Shown: positions 47,001 to 55,696, counted from the first letter of the stretch. The stretch is 64,000 nt of DNA from an uncultured Draconibacterium sp. (GCA_947492175.1 CANLMQ010000027.1:12715-76714); one strand, 5' to 3'. Made by a program: numbers and translations. Notes: generated from the letters alone by a model not told the origin.

Positions 47001-47356
47001 TTGTATTTCTTCAATGCAGAAATAATCTGATAGGCATAATTGGATCCCATCGAAGAATTATCAAGATTCTTGTTTGGTAGGAGACTGTAGCAAAGAGTAA
47101 GAGGTGTATCATCCTCGCCAAATTGTTTCAACAGTGCTAAATTTTCATCAATTGGATCAACTTTGAATTTTAGGGTTCGAAGTAATTCATGTACAAATGT
47201 CTCGTTCCAAACATTTATTTTATTTCTGTCAGCGTAAAGAGCTGTTTCAGAAATTGTTTCCAATGTGGAAATTAATGATCTGTCTTCAGCAAGGTTCGTT
47301 ATTTCTTCTAAATAAATTTCAGAAAAGAGGTATTGGTTTTTATAGTATTTTGGCAT
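44063..47356 (-). CDS. PglX-like adenine-specific methyltransferase of type IIG build, nuclease motif degenerate
   Basis: A 1097-residue protein with three parts. The N-terminal domain resembles the nuclease domain of type IIG/Eco57I enzymes (KWGILTNGNQWRIYH at residues 121-135), but where ExK is expected the sequence reads PLTLCYSLLP (residues 85-94). The methyltransferase core has motif I LDPAMGSGHFLV near residue 506 and NPPYGEL near 730, indicating N6-adenine methylation. The C-terminal specificity domain ends with YTDVNIKPEQLRKIPI near residue 1018. It probably marks host DNA as PglX does in BREX. It is the first gene of the operon. Confidence 0.85.
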   Translation of the reverse strand: MPKYYKNQYLFSEIYLEEITNLAEDRSLISTLETISETALYADRNKINVWNETFVHELLRTLKFKVDPIDENLALLKQFGEDDTPLTLCYSLLPNKNLDNSSMGSNYAYQIISALKKYNLKWGILTNGNQWRIYHIDEPTPYENYLEIDLESILSHQDKHAFQLIFFFLKAENFEKDKEGNSKFDFFKKESQDKIAYIEDELKNALKQKEEGGQDILSNICYGYVQYLANEGTDDFSDENLRDEIYGGALLYMFRLLFLFYARARDLMAEEDSDLFDELVNKAKQYQTNGNANPSSKELWVQLRVLFGEIDRVYNGGLFNRDENNYTRFIENTTISDTLLSGVIYNMSHYEEKDGTIKPISYRDMNVRHLGTLYEGLLEHKLFVAEEDIEVKVTKKEIQFIPESDGGKIKEGQYIAKGQVYFGNDKGLRKATGSYYTPEYIVEYIVTNTVDEKLNELKEKFDKQIEPLIQDLEVAINDKEKQQITLLIKTQLVEFVENEMLSLSVLDPAMGSGHFLVNATSHIANFITSFLNGYAIESEIETNTKYWSRKVVENCIYGVDLNILATELAKLSLWILTMAKDKPLSFLNHHLKIGNSLIGVKLSRLGKHPLSKKGKAQKDLFTQDPDFKSIVQQVINDYSQIRNENSDSKSNIETKKEYLDEIDNLLKPYKDLCNLNTSIHFGNDISEEDYDSIISNKLQPRIDYYEKYFHWELEFPEIFLVKKGFDCVIGNPPYGELFKRQRNYFTKTFISAKGKHEIFKYFIEKGLHLIKNNNALLSFIVPNTWVLLNNFEKLREIIIAKYSIVRLTETLTNVFSSANVDTNIFTISSFNVNIPGLTIVKKDLLTEEIITLDPNSSNFSLIFKNSDPIINLINQTKSVLNDYCEVWQGLIAYGSKDQPRIYSSNYKETQFHRKLLFGRDIEKYIVNWHGEYLQYGDWLHRPRPSYIFENQKLLVQRIRNPKLKDRLIVAYDGEKYINGTGMSNILLREGQNLNLLYLLGLLNSKLINYWFNYYYTDVNIKPEQLRKIPIKVDSERFDRLVSAVTNIIELRKNKITAKKQEIELDYLVYKIYNISFEHIKIIEKNGMNLTENEYSRI

Positions 47357-47512
47357 ATTGTATTAGAAATAATGGTCAAAAATATGTTTGGCTTTAAAGT
47401 TATTTAAATTTTGCAGAACGTTAATTTTTAATATTACATAATATTCAACTGTTTAGTGTTTATTTCTCTTAGTAAATTATTAAATTGTACGTTATTCCAA
47501 AAAAACTAACCA

Positions 47513-48166
47513 ATGAATACGCTAATTGATAACCTTAGAAGATTTAATCGTAAGGAAAGGTTTTATTTGGTAGGAAGTGCGTTAGGTAATCCGAATTTTG
47601 AGTTGTCCGACACTTTTATAGTTACACTTCAAAACACGGTTAAAAACTTGAAGCAAGAAATACCTTCAAATGCCTACGTTGCCATGGATTATCACCTTGA
47701 TTGGATTTACGCTTCATTATATCTTAGTACAAATACGATAGAAAATGTTTACGAGCGAGATCTCAACTTAATTACAGCAAATCAAGAAGACGTTGATCTG
47801 TTGGTGGCTTTTCCCGATTTCAAGGACTCAAACAAAACACATTTGGTTTTATGTGAATGTAAAGCAGAATCAAGTTGGACGAATAAGCAAGTTTTATCAA
47901 AAGCCGAAAGACTTAGAAATCTTTTTGGAGAACGCGGTGATTTATTTTCCAGTATTGCGATTCCTCATTTTGTTTTAATCTCACCACGTAAACCTGGTAG
48001 ATTGGACTTAACCAAAGTTCCTCGTTTTATGAAACCTAATGGAGATATTCCTTGGATGAATTTGGAAATTCCTAACGACCTTCAGAAAGTCACTAGATGT
48101 GATCAATTTGGGAATAATAGTAATGTTGGGTTATATTGGAAAGTTGAACGCACTTCAAAAAAATGA
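47513..48166 (+). CDS. Putative PD-(D/E)XK nuclease, accessory to the BREX-like operon
   Basis: A 217-residue protein. EDVDLLVAF with Asp95 and HLVLCECKAE with Glu115 and Lys117 form the D...ExK catalytic pattern. The N-terminal 90 residues and the C-terminus (PRFMKPNGDIPWMNLEIP) are unfamiliar. It is divergent from the methyltransferase with 156 nt between and overlaps the next gene by 4 nt (ATGA), so the two act together. Given the inactive-looking nuclease domain in the methyltransferase, this pair could supply DNA cleavage (inference). Confidence 0.55.
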   Translation: MNTLIDNLRRFNRKERFYLVGSALGNPNFELSDTFIVTLQNTVKNLKQEIPSNAYVAMDYHLDWIYASLYLSTNTIENVYERDLNLITANQEDVDLLVAFPDFKDSNKTHLVLCECKAESSWTNKQVLSKAERLRNLFGERGDLFSSIAIPHFVLISPRKPGRLDLTKVPRFMKPNGDIPWMNLEIPNDLQKVTRCDQFGNNSNVGLYWKVERTSKK

Positions 48167-49647
48167 ACCAAACAAAAACACATACTTTATCCAAATCAGC
48201 ATTTATTCGTGGATTGCAATGCCATAAATCCTTATATCTAAAAAAACATCATCCTGAACTGGAAGATAAAGTGTCCGAATCACAACAGGCAATATTCGAT
48301 AAGGGAACAAATGTTGGTGTATTGGCTCAACAACTTTTCCCCGGTGGTGTCGATCTAGGAGAATTTATTCCTTCGGATTTTGGTAGAGTTCTTTCCGAAA
48401 CCTCGAAATTAATTGGTGAGGGACAAACTGTAATTTATGAAGCGGGATTCAAAAGCAACTATCTTATCTGTTTTATTGACATTTTGGTGAAAAGAGATGG
48501 GAAATGGTATGCATACGAAGTTAAAGGTTCAACTTCTGTTAGTGATGTTTATCTATGGGATACTGCATTTCAATACCATGTAATAACTTCAACGGGAATA
48601 GAATTGGAAGACATTTCTGTAATACATTTAAACAACCTATATGTGCGAAGGGGAGAACTTAATGTCAATGAATTATTTACAACAGTAAGTGTACTTAAAG
48701 ATATTATTCCGTTACAGTCCCATGTGAAAAGTAACGTAAATCAGATTCAAAAAATCTTAAATTCAGGCTCCATTCCTAATATTGACATAGGAACACATTG
48801 CAATGATCCATATGGTTGTAGTTTTACTGGCTTTTGTTGGAAAGGGATACCTGATTATAGCGTTTTTAATATTTCCAGATTAAAGGCAGACAAAAAATTT
48901 AATCTCTACAATCAAGGAATACTTGAGATAAATGATGTGCCAGAAGAATATCCTTTAAGTGAAAATCAACAACTTCAGGTACTCTCCGAAAAAACAGGAA
49001 ACAGTAAAATTGATAAGGTTCAAATCCGAAAATTTGTTGAACAATTTAATTATCCTTTATACTTTTTAGACTTTGAAACCTTTCAGTCCCCAGTACCCAA
49101 ATTTGATGAATCTCGCCCGTATCAGCAAATAACTTTTCAATATTCACTGCACATTGCAGATACATTAGATGGAGATTTAATTCATAAAGGTTTTTTGGCT
49201 GAAACAGAGGGAGATCCAAGAATTGCATTAATTAAAAGACTGATTGAGGATTTGGAATACACAGGTGATATTGTTGTTTTCAATAAAAGTTTCGAAATAA
49301 CCAGATTGAAAGAAATTGCCAGAGACTTTCCTGAATACAAAGACAAAATAGAATTAATAATTGAACGTGTTGTAGATTTAATGGTTCCTTTTTCACGCAA
49401 ATGGTATTACACTCCTGACATGAAAGGTTCATATTCTATCAAATTAGTTCTTCCAGCACTTGTGCCGGGATTTGGATATGAAAACTTGAACATTAATAAA
49501 GGTGATTTGGCAAGTCTGGCTTTTGAAAGATTATATTCCGAAACTGATGAATCAATTATATCAAAAACTCGACAGGATTTACTTGAATACTGCAAATTGG
49601 ATTCATTAGCCATGGTCGAGATTTTGAAGGTATTGCAGAAAATATAA
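48163..49647 (+). CDS. DUF2779 protein: Cas4-like nuclease fused to a DEDD exonuclease
   Basis: A 494-residue protein. The N-terminal half is Cas4-like: Cys20 (RGLQCHKSLYL), Asp106 (FIDILVK), Glu119-x-Lys121 (YEVKGSTSV) and three cysteines near residues 213-226 (HCNDPYGCSFTGFC), which together could hold a 4Fe-4S cluster. The C-terminal half is the DUF2779 domain of the RNase H fold: LDFETF (Asp303, Glu305), VVFNKSFE and LLEYCKLDSLAM give the DEDD set. It overlaps the nuclease gene before it. The 23-nt palindrome site 2 overlaps its stop codon. Confidence 0.82.
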   Translation: MNQTKTHTLSKSAFIRGLQCHKSLYLKKHHPELEDKVSESQQAIFDKGTNVGVLAQQLFPGGVDLGEFIPSDFGRVLSETSKLIGEGQTVIYEAGFKSNYLICFIDILVKRDGKWYAYEVKGSTSVSDVYLWDTAFQYHVITSTGIELEDISVIHLNNLYVRRGELNVNELFTTVSVLKDIIPLQSHVKSNVNQIQKILNSGSIPNIDIGTHCNDPYGCSFTGFCWKGIPDYSVFNISRLKADKKFNLYNQGILEINDVPEEYPLSENQQLQVLSEKTGNSKIDKVQIRKFVEQFNYPLYFLDFETFQSPVPKFDESRPYQQITFQYSLHIADTLDGDLIHKGFLAETEGDPRIALIKRLIEDLEYTGDIVVFNKSFEITRLKEIARDFPEYKDKIELIIERVVDLMVPFSRKWYYTPDMKGSYSIKLVLPALVPGFGYENLNINKGDLASLAFERLYSETDESIISKTRQDLLEYCKLDSLAMVEILKVLQKI

Positions 49648-49664
49648 AGTTTATAGATTTATAG
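49642..49664. repeat. 23-nt palindrome family, site 2
   Basis: ATATAAAGTTT-A-TAGATTTATAG, overlapping the stop codon of the DUF2779 gene. It is the same family as sites at 34059-34154, 56210-56271 and 63443-63465. Confidence 0.65.
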
Positions 49665-50041
49665 AAGAAAGGTGGGAAGTACCGCGGATCTAATATTCTT
49701 CTCGACTTAAAACATACATAAATAAAGGTTTTTAACTTTTTAATTTGTCGTAAAACCGTATCTAGAATTTTCGAAATTAATAGAATTTTCAAAACCAATA
49801 ATCATTGCCGGTACTATCAAAATGTGAAAATATTTATCGGCAAAAACCAACAGGGAAATGAGTTCTAGATTGTCCTGTCCATGAAATTGACACACTTTTT
49901 ACGACAAATTTAGATAACCGGGTGAAAAAAGGTGTCCGCAGAGACACCTTTAAAAAATGAAAATATATTAATTATTCCTTTGAGTATATTTTATAAATAT
50001 CGTGGCATTCCGTTTTGTTTTTAAAAATAAATGGAATCCGG
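49665..50041. other. Intergenic region between module 1 and the recombinase
   Basis: About 380 AT-rich bases with no gene. They hold a minus-strand terminator at 49924-49951. Nothing else stands out. Confidence 0.5.
49924..49951 (-). terminator. Intrinsic terminator of the recombinase gene
   Basis: AAAGGTGTC / GACACCTTT with a 6-nt loop. Read on the minus strand the stem is followed by TTT CACC after a total run of six T residues, about 90 nt past the recombinase stop. Confidence 0.7.
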
Positions 50042-50656
50042 TCAATTCATAGCAGCCATTATTTTTGAAATTTTGGTTATGGTATTTACGTGAAGGTTTG
50101 TAATACTTGCTACCTCAACTTTTTTATATCCTTTCTTCAATAATTCAACTGCTTTCTTGTTTTTTACCTTAGATAGAAATTGCAAAGGGTCTTCTCGACT
50201 AAATTTTTTTCTACCAGTATAACGATTCTGGAGTTTAGCAAGTTCAATCCCTTCCCGTTGTCTTTCTTTAATCATTTTTCTTTCCATTTCCGCAACGACA
50301 CCTAAAATTGAAATAATCATTTTTGCAATTGGGTTTTCTTCACCTTCCTCATTGAGAATACTTAAATTCTGTTCAATAAAATGTACTTGAAGTTTTCTCT
50401 CGGAAGTGAATCTTAAAAAATCGAGGATCCCATGTAAATCTCTACCACAGCGATCAATCTGCCAAAAACTGATACTTTTAACCAAGTTTTTATCTATCAT
50501 CTTTTTTAGTTCCCTTCCACCCGGTCTTTCAAAAAATGGAATTGAACCGGAACAAGAATCTTCTATTACTTTGTCGAAATCATTTTTACTTACCTTTTGA
50601 CGGTCTGACCGCTGGGAAATACTGGAAATACGCACGTACAAAATTGAAATCTTCAT
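50042..50656 (-). CDS. Serine recombinase (resolvase/invertase family)
   Basis: A 204-residue protein. YVRISSISQRSDRQ carries the catalytic Ser11 with Arg9, and SISFWQIDRCGRDLHGIL and AEMERKMIKERQREGI are the other catalytic-domain motifs. A short C-terminal helix-turn-helix follows (VASITNLHVNTITKI). It resolves or inverts DNA between short sites. No transposase is adjacent, so it may serve the island itself, for instance dimer resolution or cargo exchange. It lies between the two cargo modules. Confidence 0.9.
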   Translation of the reverse strand: MKISILYVRISSISQRSDRQKVSKNDFDKVIEDSCSGSIPFFERPGGRELKKMIDKNLVKSISFWQIDRCGRDLHGILDFLRFTSERKLQVHFIEQNLSILNEEGEENPIAKMIISILGVVAEMERKMIKERQREGIELAKLQNRYTGRKKFSREDPLQFLSKVKNKKAVELLKKGYKKVEVASITNLHVNTITKISKIMAAMN

Positions 50657-50814
50657 AATTTTAGAGTTGTATATGTTCTATGCTAAAATTATGAGTTTTC
50701 GACCTGAATGCCGCTTAAAACCTATGGTTCCTTGCTATGGTTTGACTCACATAAAAAGGTATACGCTATAATTGTGAGGTATTGTCAATAAAGCTAATAT
50801 TGAGATAACTTATG

Positions 50815-53800
50815 CTACTGACGCAATACTTTTAGCCCATCTTTTTTTAAAGTTGAATATGAAATGATTGGTAGTAGTAATTCTCCTTGGTTAATATAGG
50901 CGGTTGGAACAACTTCAGAAGTAATAACGAAAGATTTAATACTACTAATTTCCTTCACATTAAGTAGTTGCATTACTTTGTGTTTATTTTCATTCAACCA
51001 TTTATCCCTTTGAACATGTTTATTAATCATTCCTTTGCCATCTTCCCTACCAAGAAAATTATCCATTTCTTTCTTCATCTCGTGGATGTTTTTTGCTTTG
51101 TTAATATTTTTACATTCAATGCTATACGCTATTTTTGAATCCTTTTCAAAGAATAAAATATCAATATCCCCATACCTTGATTCTGCTATTAGGTTTCCAT
51201 TAGGTGCAATATCAACCTCATATTCAACTAATATTATCCCATCCGTATTTTTTAGCCAATCTTTAACTTCATCTCTAAATATTTTCCCTTTGCGTTCTCG
51301 AAATTTACCCAACAACTTTTTGATTTCTTTACCACCATTATTTAATTTTCCTTCATTTAGAAGGTAAAACAATTGTTTCTCAGCCGAAATTGCTGTTCTG
51401 AATCCCCACGTTAAATTAATTTCTTTATCCGAGTTCTTTACGCTAATAATAAATCGTCTTGCAAGACTAAATTCGCGATTATATTTCCAAGGAAAAACTT
51501 CATTATTATTAAATCCATCCGGTGCAATTAGATATTTATCTCTTTCAGTAAGCGAAAATCGGTTTATACATACTTGGATATCTACTTCAGACATTTTAAA
51601 TTCCTCAATTAATAATTTTACTAGGTCATCTGAATTGATGGTAATAACAGAACTGTTATTCTCTATACATATTTGTGCACAATACTGACAAAACCGATAA
51701 ATTACCGAATAATGAACTCCCCAATCTTTATAAAACGCAATATCAATTTGATCTAGCTCGGGGTTGACTTTAGCTTCCTTTAATTGTGATTTATCATCTT
51801 CAATAAATTCAATTCGATTGTCAAAATTTTCAACGTAATTATCAACTTCTTCCCTTATGTTATCTTCTTGGAAAGGTTTTAATTTTATTTCATAAAAGTC
51901 CTTTGAAATACCAATGCGTCCTGATGGTAATTTCCCAACTTTTGGATTATCAAAACCAAAATGAATTGAATCACTCAGAAAACCATAATTTATGATCTCA
52001 TGCATTAATGTTAAAAGTCTGTCAATATCATCATAGCTTATTTTCTTATTGCCAGATGATGGATTCGCAGCTATAAATTCTGTTAAGCATCTTATAGCAA
52101 TTGATGTATTCGCGTGTTTATATTCTCTTTGGGTTATTTCCTCAATTTTTTTTTCTAATCCACCAAAGCATATTAATTGAGCTGGGACAAGTATTTTGTT
52201 ATATTCTCTTTCCCATATTAACTTTTCGTTGATATTACAGAGTGTTTCTATTAAAGATTGATTTTCAAAAATTTGAATTTCCTTGTGTAACTTCTCAAAC
52301 AATATTTCAACAATCAGATTAAAGAATTTAATTTTTTCTTCTTTCAATTCGATTTCAACCGGTATTTTGTATTTCAATTCAATAGAAGCCGGGAGTTCAT
52401 CTAGTAACATATTGATTTCTGCATTACTTATATAAATTTTAGGATATAACCAACGATTATCAATTAGTAAATTGTGCTGATTGTCTGACATTAATATCAT
52501 TTTGGCATTACCAAACGGCATATATAAATCCAAAGATTTTTGAATGAGGTCTTCTGAAAGATTTATCCCCGGAACAGAATTGAACGAACTCATAATATTT
52601 TTCATCAAAATTCTTTCCCCTTCGTTTTTACTTCCTCTAAAAGTAAATGCCATCTCAAAAGGAATTTTGAAAATTATTCGATTATCTGAGTAGCTATAAT
52701 TATATGAAAAGTTAGAAGTAGATTCTGTTTCCATATTGGAAGGTATATCCTGAAATAATTCTTTGTCCAGTATTAATTCTATTTCAAAAGGATTAAGTTT
52801 GATTTTATTTAATTCCCGATTAAAATAGGGACTTAGTTTACTTAACCAGAATCCAATAGCATCGGCATAATTACGAACCTTATTATAATTTGAATTATTG
52901 GATACTTGTTTGTTTATAATCCACAATGGGAAATCAAACGATTCAACTAACAAATAGAAATAATTCAGGTTGACAACTGGCATATATAATGGAGCATAGT
53001 CACCAGATTTTGTTACTGGCACATATCCTAAATGTTCGTTTGTTTTTGCTAAGGCTCCATGATAATCATACTTAATTTTATTCTCTTTTATTATTCTACT
53101 ACCTTCTCCCGGAACAAAAGTGACTAGTGTTGGTTTGTTTTTATCCGAGAAATAAAAACTATCATCATTGGAGATATAAATGTTATATGCATCTAAGTCA
53201 TCCTGTACGATTAATTCGGTACTTTCTCTATATTTATGATATACTTTGGCGAATTTCCACAAGCTCAATCTATTCCATTCTTCAGAGTAAATTAGGTTTA
53301 TGAAATCAGTACCACAAAATGAAGTAGATAATTCATCTGTATTTGGTCTTTCTATTAGCGAAAAATATTCACGACCTAAAGTGCTAAAAGTATATACGTT
53401 AAGAAATTTATAATCACTTAGTTTTAATTCAGATTTCAAATAATTTATTACTTCATTCTTCCTTTGATCCGGCATTATCATCAGATCAGGTCCATCATCT
53501 TCATTGAGAGTTGGATGTTCATTTAATGCAGTTTTAAAATAAAGTGATATGTACGCAAGCTTATTTGAATCAAACTGATAAACAACCTCTTTAATACTCA
53601 GACCTGATTCTATTTTAGGTAACTTAATATCAGTAAGAGACCAATTCATCTTTGAACATGCAGAATTTATCTCATACCACATCTTATTGTGATATAGATT
53701 AAGTAAAGATTCTTCACAACCAAATCTTTTACTCAATCTCACAATATATTCGTTTAACACATTCGCCTGATTTGAAATTAGTATAAAGTAAAATTTGTTT

Positions 53801-54570
53801 TTGATTTTTATAATCGGATAATATAACAGTAAGTTTGAATCAGGGTCATCACATCGATTTTTAAATTCTTTAGGTGTTAATATAAATCCAAAGATAGCAT
53901 TGGGATCAATATTTTTTTTATCACACATTTCAATTAATTCTTCCTCAGATATGGAGTAATCATTATCATTTACAGGTATCTTGAATTCACTTTCGTTATC
54001 ATATCCAACCAAATTCCCTTGAATATTTCCCTTATTCAATATCTTTTTACCTAATTCTAATATTAATGAAATACCTTGTCTCACCTTATGCTTAAAGTCT
54101 TTTGGAAGTTCATTTTCTTGTGTAAAAATTACTTCTGACAAATTTTTGAAGATATCAACTGAATGTGGTGAAATACCAGCTAGGAGAGTATAGGTCCCAC
54201 CATAAAATACAACGTTTTCACTATAAAGATTCGTTGGGTAATCTTCTAATGCGTTGTATGAATATTCCTCTTTTATTAATTGTTTAAGTTTATCAATATT
54301 ACCCGTTTTCTTATCATTCAAATTTGATAGAATGTTATTTACAAGATTCTCAATTCTGATGTTTTTACCGTGGTTCTCAGGAATTAACTGTAATCCAATT
54401 ATTAGATTTATAATATGAGTTGATTCATGATTTTTTATATACGTGGAAGTTTTATTTATATTAGGAGTATCTGTGATTGGTTGGGCGTTATCACGAGTTA
54501 GGCAACATTTCTTATATTTTAAGCCACTACCGCACGGACAAGGGTCATTTCTTCCAATTTTATTTGACAT
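50815..54570 (-). CDS. Large SEC-C protein with a C-terminal PD-(D/E)XK-like domain
   Basis: A 1251-residue protein. A SEC-C zinc motif opens it (RNDPCPCGSGLKYKKCC, Cys11, Cys13, Cys22, Cys23). About 1000 residues follow with no family I recognise. Near residue 1140 comes YGDIDILFFEKDSKIAYSIECKNI, a D...ECK pattern of restriction-endonuclease-like enzymes. A zinc finger and a terminal nuclease on a long unknown body suggest a single-protein defence system or toxin (inference). It stands alone, with about 160 nt to the recombinase gene. Confidence 0.65.
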   Translation of the reverse strand: MSNKIGRNDPCPCGSGLKYKKCCLTRDNAQPITDTPNINKTSTYIKNHESTHIINLIIGLQLIPENHGKNIRIENLVNNILSNLNDKKTGNIDKLKQLIKEEYSYNALEDYPTNLYSENVVFYGGTYTLLAGISPHSVDIFKNLSEVIFTQENELPKDFKHKVRQGISLILELGKKILNKGNIQGNLVGYDNESEFKIPVNDNDYSISEEELIEMCDKKNIDPNAIFGFILTPKEFKNRCDDPDSNLLLYYPIIKIKNKFYFILISNQANVLNEYIVRLSKRFGCEESLLNLYHNKMWYEINSACSKMNWSLTDIKLPKIESGLSIKEVVYQFDSNKLAYISLYFKTALNEHPTLNEDDGPDLMIMPDQRKNEVINYLKSELKLSDYKFLNVYTFSTLGREYFSLIERPNTDELSTSFCGTDFINLIYSEEWNRLSLWKFAKVYHKYRESTELIVQDDLDAYNIYISNDDSFYFSDKNKPTLVTFVPGEGSRIIKENKIKYDYHGALAKTNEHLGYVPVTKSGDYAPLYMPVVNLNYFYLLVESFDFPLWIINKQVSNNSNYNKVRNYADAIGFWLSKLSPYFNRELNKIKLNPFEIELILDKELFQDIPSNMETESTSNFSYNYSYSDNRIIFKIPFEMAFTFRGSKNEGERILMKNIMSSFNSVPGINLSEDLIQKSLDLYMPFGNAKMILMSDNQHNLLIDNRWLYPKIYISNAEINMLLDELPASIELKYKIPVEIELKEEKIKFFNLIVEILFEKLHKEIQIFENQSLIETLCNINEKLIWEREYNKILVPAQLICFGGLEKKIEEITQREYKHANTSIAIRCLTEFIAANPSSGNKKISYDDIDRLLTLMHEIINYGFLSDSIHFGFDNPKVGKLPSGRIGISKDFYEIKLKPFQEDNIREEVDNYVENFDNRIEFIEDDKSQLKEAKVNPELDQIDIAFYKDWGVHYSVIYRFCQYCAQICIENNSSVITINSDDLVKLLIEEFKMSEVDIQVCINRFSLTERDKYLIAPDGFNNNEVFPWKYNREFSLARRFIISVKNSDKEINLTWGFRTAISAEKQLFYLLNEGKLNNGGKEIKKLLGKFRERKGKIFRDEVKDWLKNTDGIILVEYEVDIAPNGNLIAESRYGDIDILFFEKDSKIAYSIECKNINKAKNIHEMKKEMDNFLGREDGKGMINKHVQRDKWLNENKHKVMQLLNVKEISSIKSFVITSEVVPTAYINQGELLLPIISYSTLKKDGLKVLRQ

Positions 54571-54910
54571 CTATCTTATTTTTTGGTTTTTAACAGTTAA
54601 GGCTATCAAATTTATATATTATGTAAGACCTTGTCAAAATTTATTTTTAACTAAATCAATCGGCAGAATAAAAGTCCCAATCATTTATCAGGCAATTGAT
54701 AATTTAATTAGTAATGAATTATTTTGCGCTTGGTTTTAAACTCGACCTCAATGATCAACATCATAAAGCATTAAAAAAGATAATTGAAAAACTTTAAATT
54801 ATTCACCACAATTTTGCCATGCTAAATTTGCATCATTTTGCTGAATTGCAAGTGTTGGCAATTTGTAATCTTCATATTTGCTGTACTTTAGCAATCTAAG
54901 CTTATTATCA
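54571..54910. other. Intergenic region, nothing notable
   Basis: About 340 AT-rich bases between two divergent genes, expected to hold both promoters. I see no repeat, terminator or credible small gene. Confidence 0.4.
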
Positions 54911-55096
54911 ATGAAAAAGTATATTCCGAAAAATGATTCTGATGAATTGAATCCTCGATTCCTCTTTCAAGGAATTGCAACAGATTTGTTAGTTGCTATT
55001 TTCAATAAACAAATTAATCCCGTTGATCTTGCTTTTAAAGAACTTCGAAACAGAGGTCTCGACACCACCGGGAAATGGGTTGGATTTGATAGATAA
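54911..55096 (+). CDS. Small conserved hypothetical protein
   Basis: 61 residues from the ATG at 54911 (an upstream ATG at 54878 adds eleven unlikely residues). The segment ELNPRFLFQGIATDLLVAIFNKQIN and the end NRGLDTTGKWVGF look like a conserved type found on Bacteroidota mobile elements, but I cannot name a family. It is convergent with the caspase-like gene, 21 nt apart. Confidence 0.55.
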   Translation: MKKYIPKNDSDELNPRFLFQGIATDLLVAIFNKQINPVDLAFKELRNRGLDTTGKWVGFDR

Positions 55097-55117
55097 TCTT
55101 CCGGTTTAATTTATAAA

Positions 55118-55696
55118 TCAAAGGGTACTAACAACTGAATGATGTGCATTTTTATTTAAAAATAAGCGGTTCAGGTTATATTTTGCAATCGGATTTGTCT
55201 CCGCTACTTTCCCGTATTCATGTATTACATTTTCATAAAGGACATCCAATGGCTGGTCAATATATTTTGAAGTGATTGATGCAAATTGTTCGTTGGATTC
55301 ATTTATTTGGTGCCAATCTATACAACACATACTCAAGTACATTGCTTCTCCCACCTCGCTGATGAACATTCCACTATAAAATCCAGCAAGTCCGAATCTT
55401 AATGTAAACAGATTTGCATGACACCAGATGAAAACATTATTGGATTTATTATCTAGATATTTTACAGTTGATTCATCAATTATATATGCACCAGAATCAG
55501 GAAATTGACCTATTGAGAATAGTCCATTTGGGCATCCATGTCCGAACATCAACACTCTTTCATGAGTAATAATAATTTCATGCAACTCATATTTGGTGAC
55601 ACCACCTGTAATAACAGTTTTATTTTTAATTGTTGCATAAATTTGCTTGAGAAAATCTGTTGATTGATCTGCTGGATGTATAACTAATGTGCTCAT
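55118..55696 (-). CDS. Small caspase-like (C14/CHAT-fold) putative peptidase
   Basis: I chose the ATG at 55696 (192 residues); an earlier ATG at 55756 adds 20 residues unlike a conserved start. VLMFGHGCPNGLF places a histidine (His53) in the GHG motif of caspase-like peptidases, and NNVFIWCHANLF places Cys92 at the end of the next strand, giving the His-Cys dyad. ISEVGEAMYL follows where a substrate pocket helix is expected. Bacterial members often act in defence or programmed death. Fold assignment is by motif only. Confidence 0.5.
   Translation of the reverse strand: MSTLVIHPADQSTDFLKQIYATIKNKTVITGGVTKYELHEIIITHERVLMFGHGCPNGLFSIGQFPDSGAYIIDESTVKYLDNKSNNVFIWCHANLFTLRFGLAGFYSGMFISEVGEAMYLSMCCIDWHQINESNEQFASITSKYIDQPLDVLYENVIHEYGKVAETNPIAKYNLNRLFLNKNAHHSVVSTL

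Noticed and set aside
48163..49647. Cas4-like domain as evidence for a CRISPR-Cas system
   Set aside because: No Cas1, Cas2, effector or repeat array is visible. The fusion to DUF2779 is a known stand-alone architecture.
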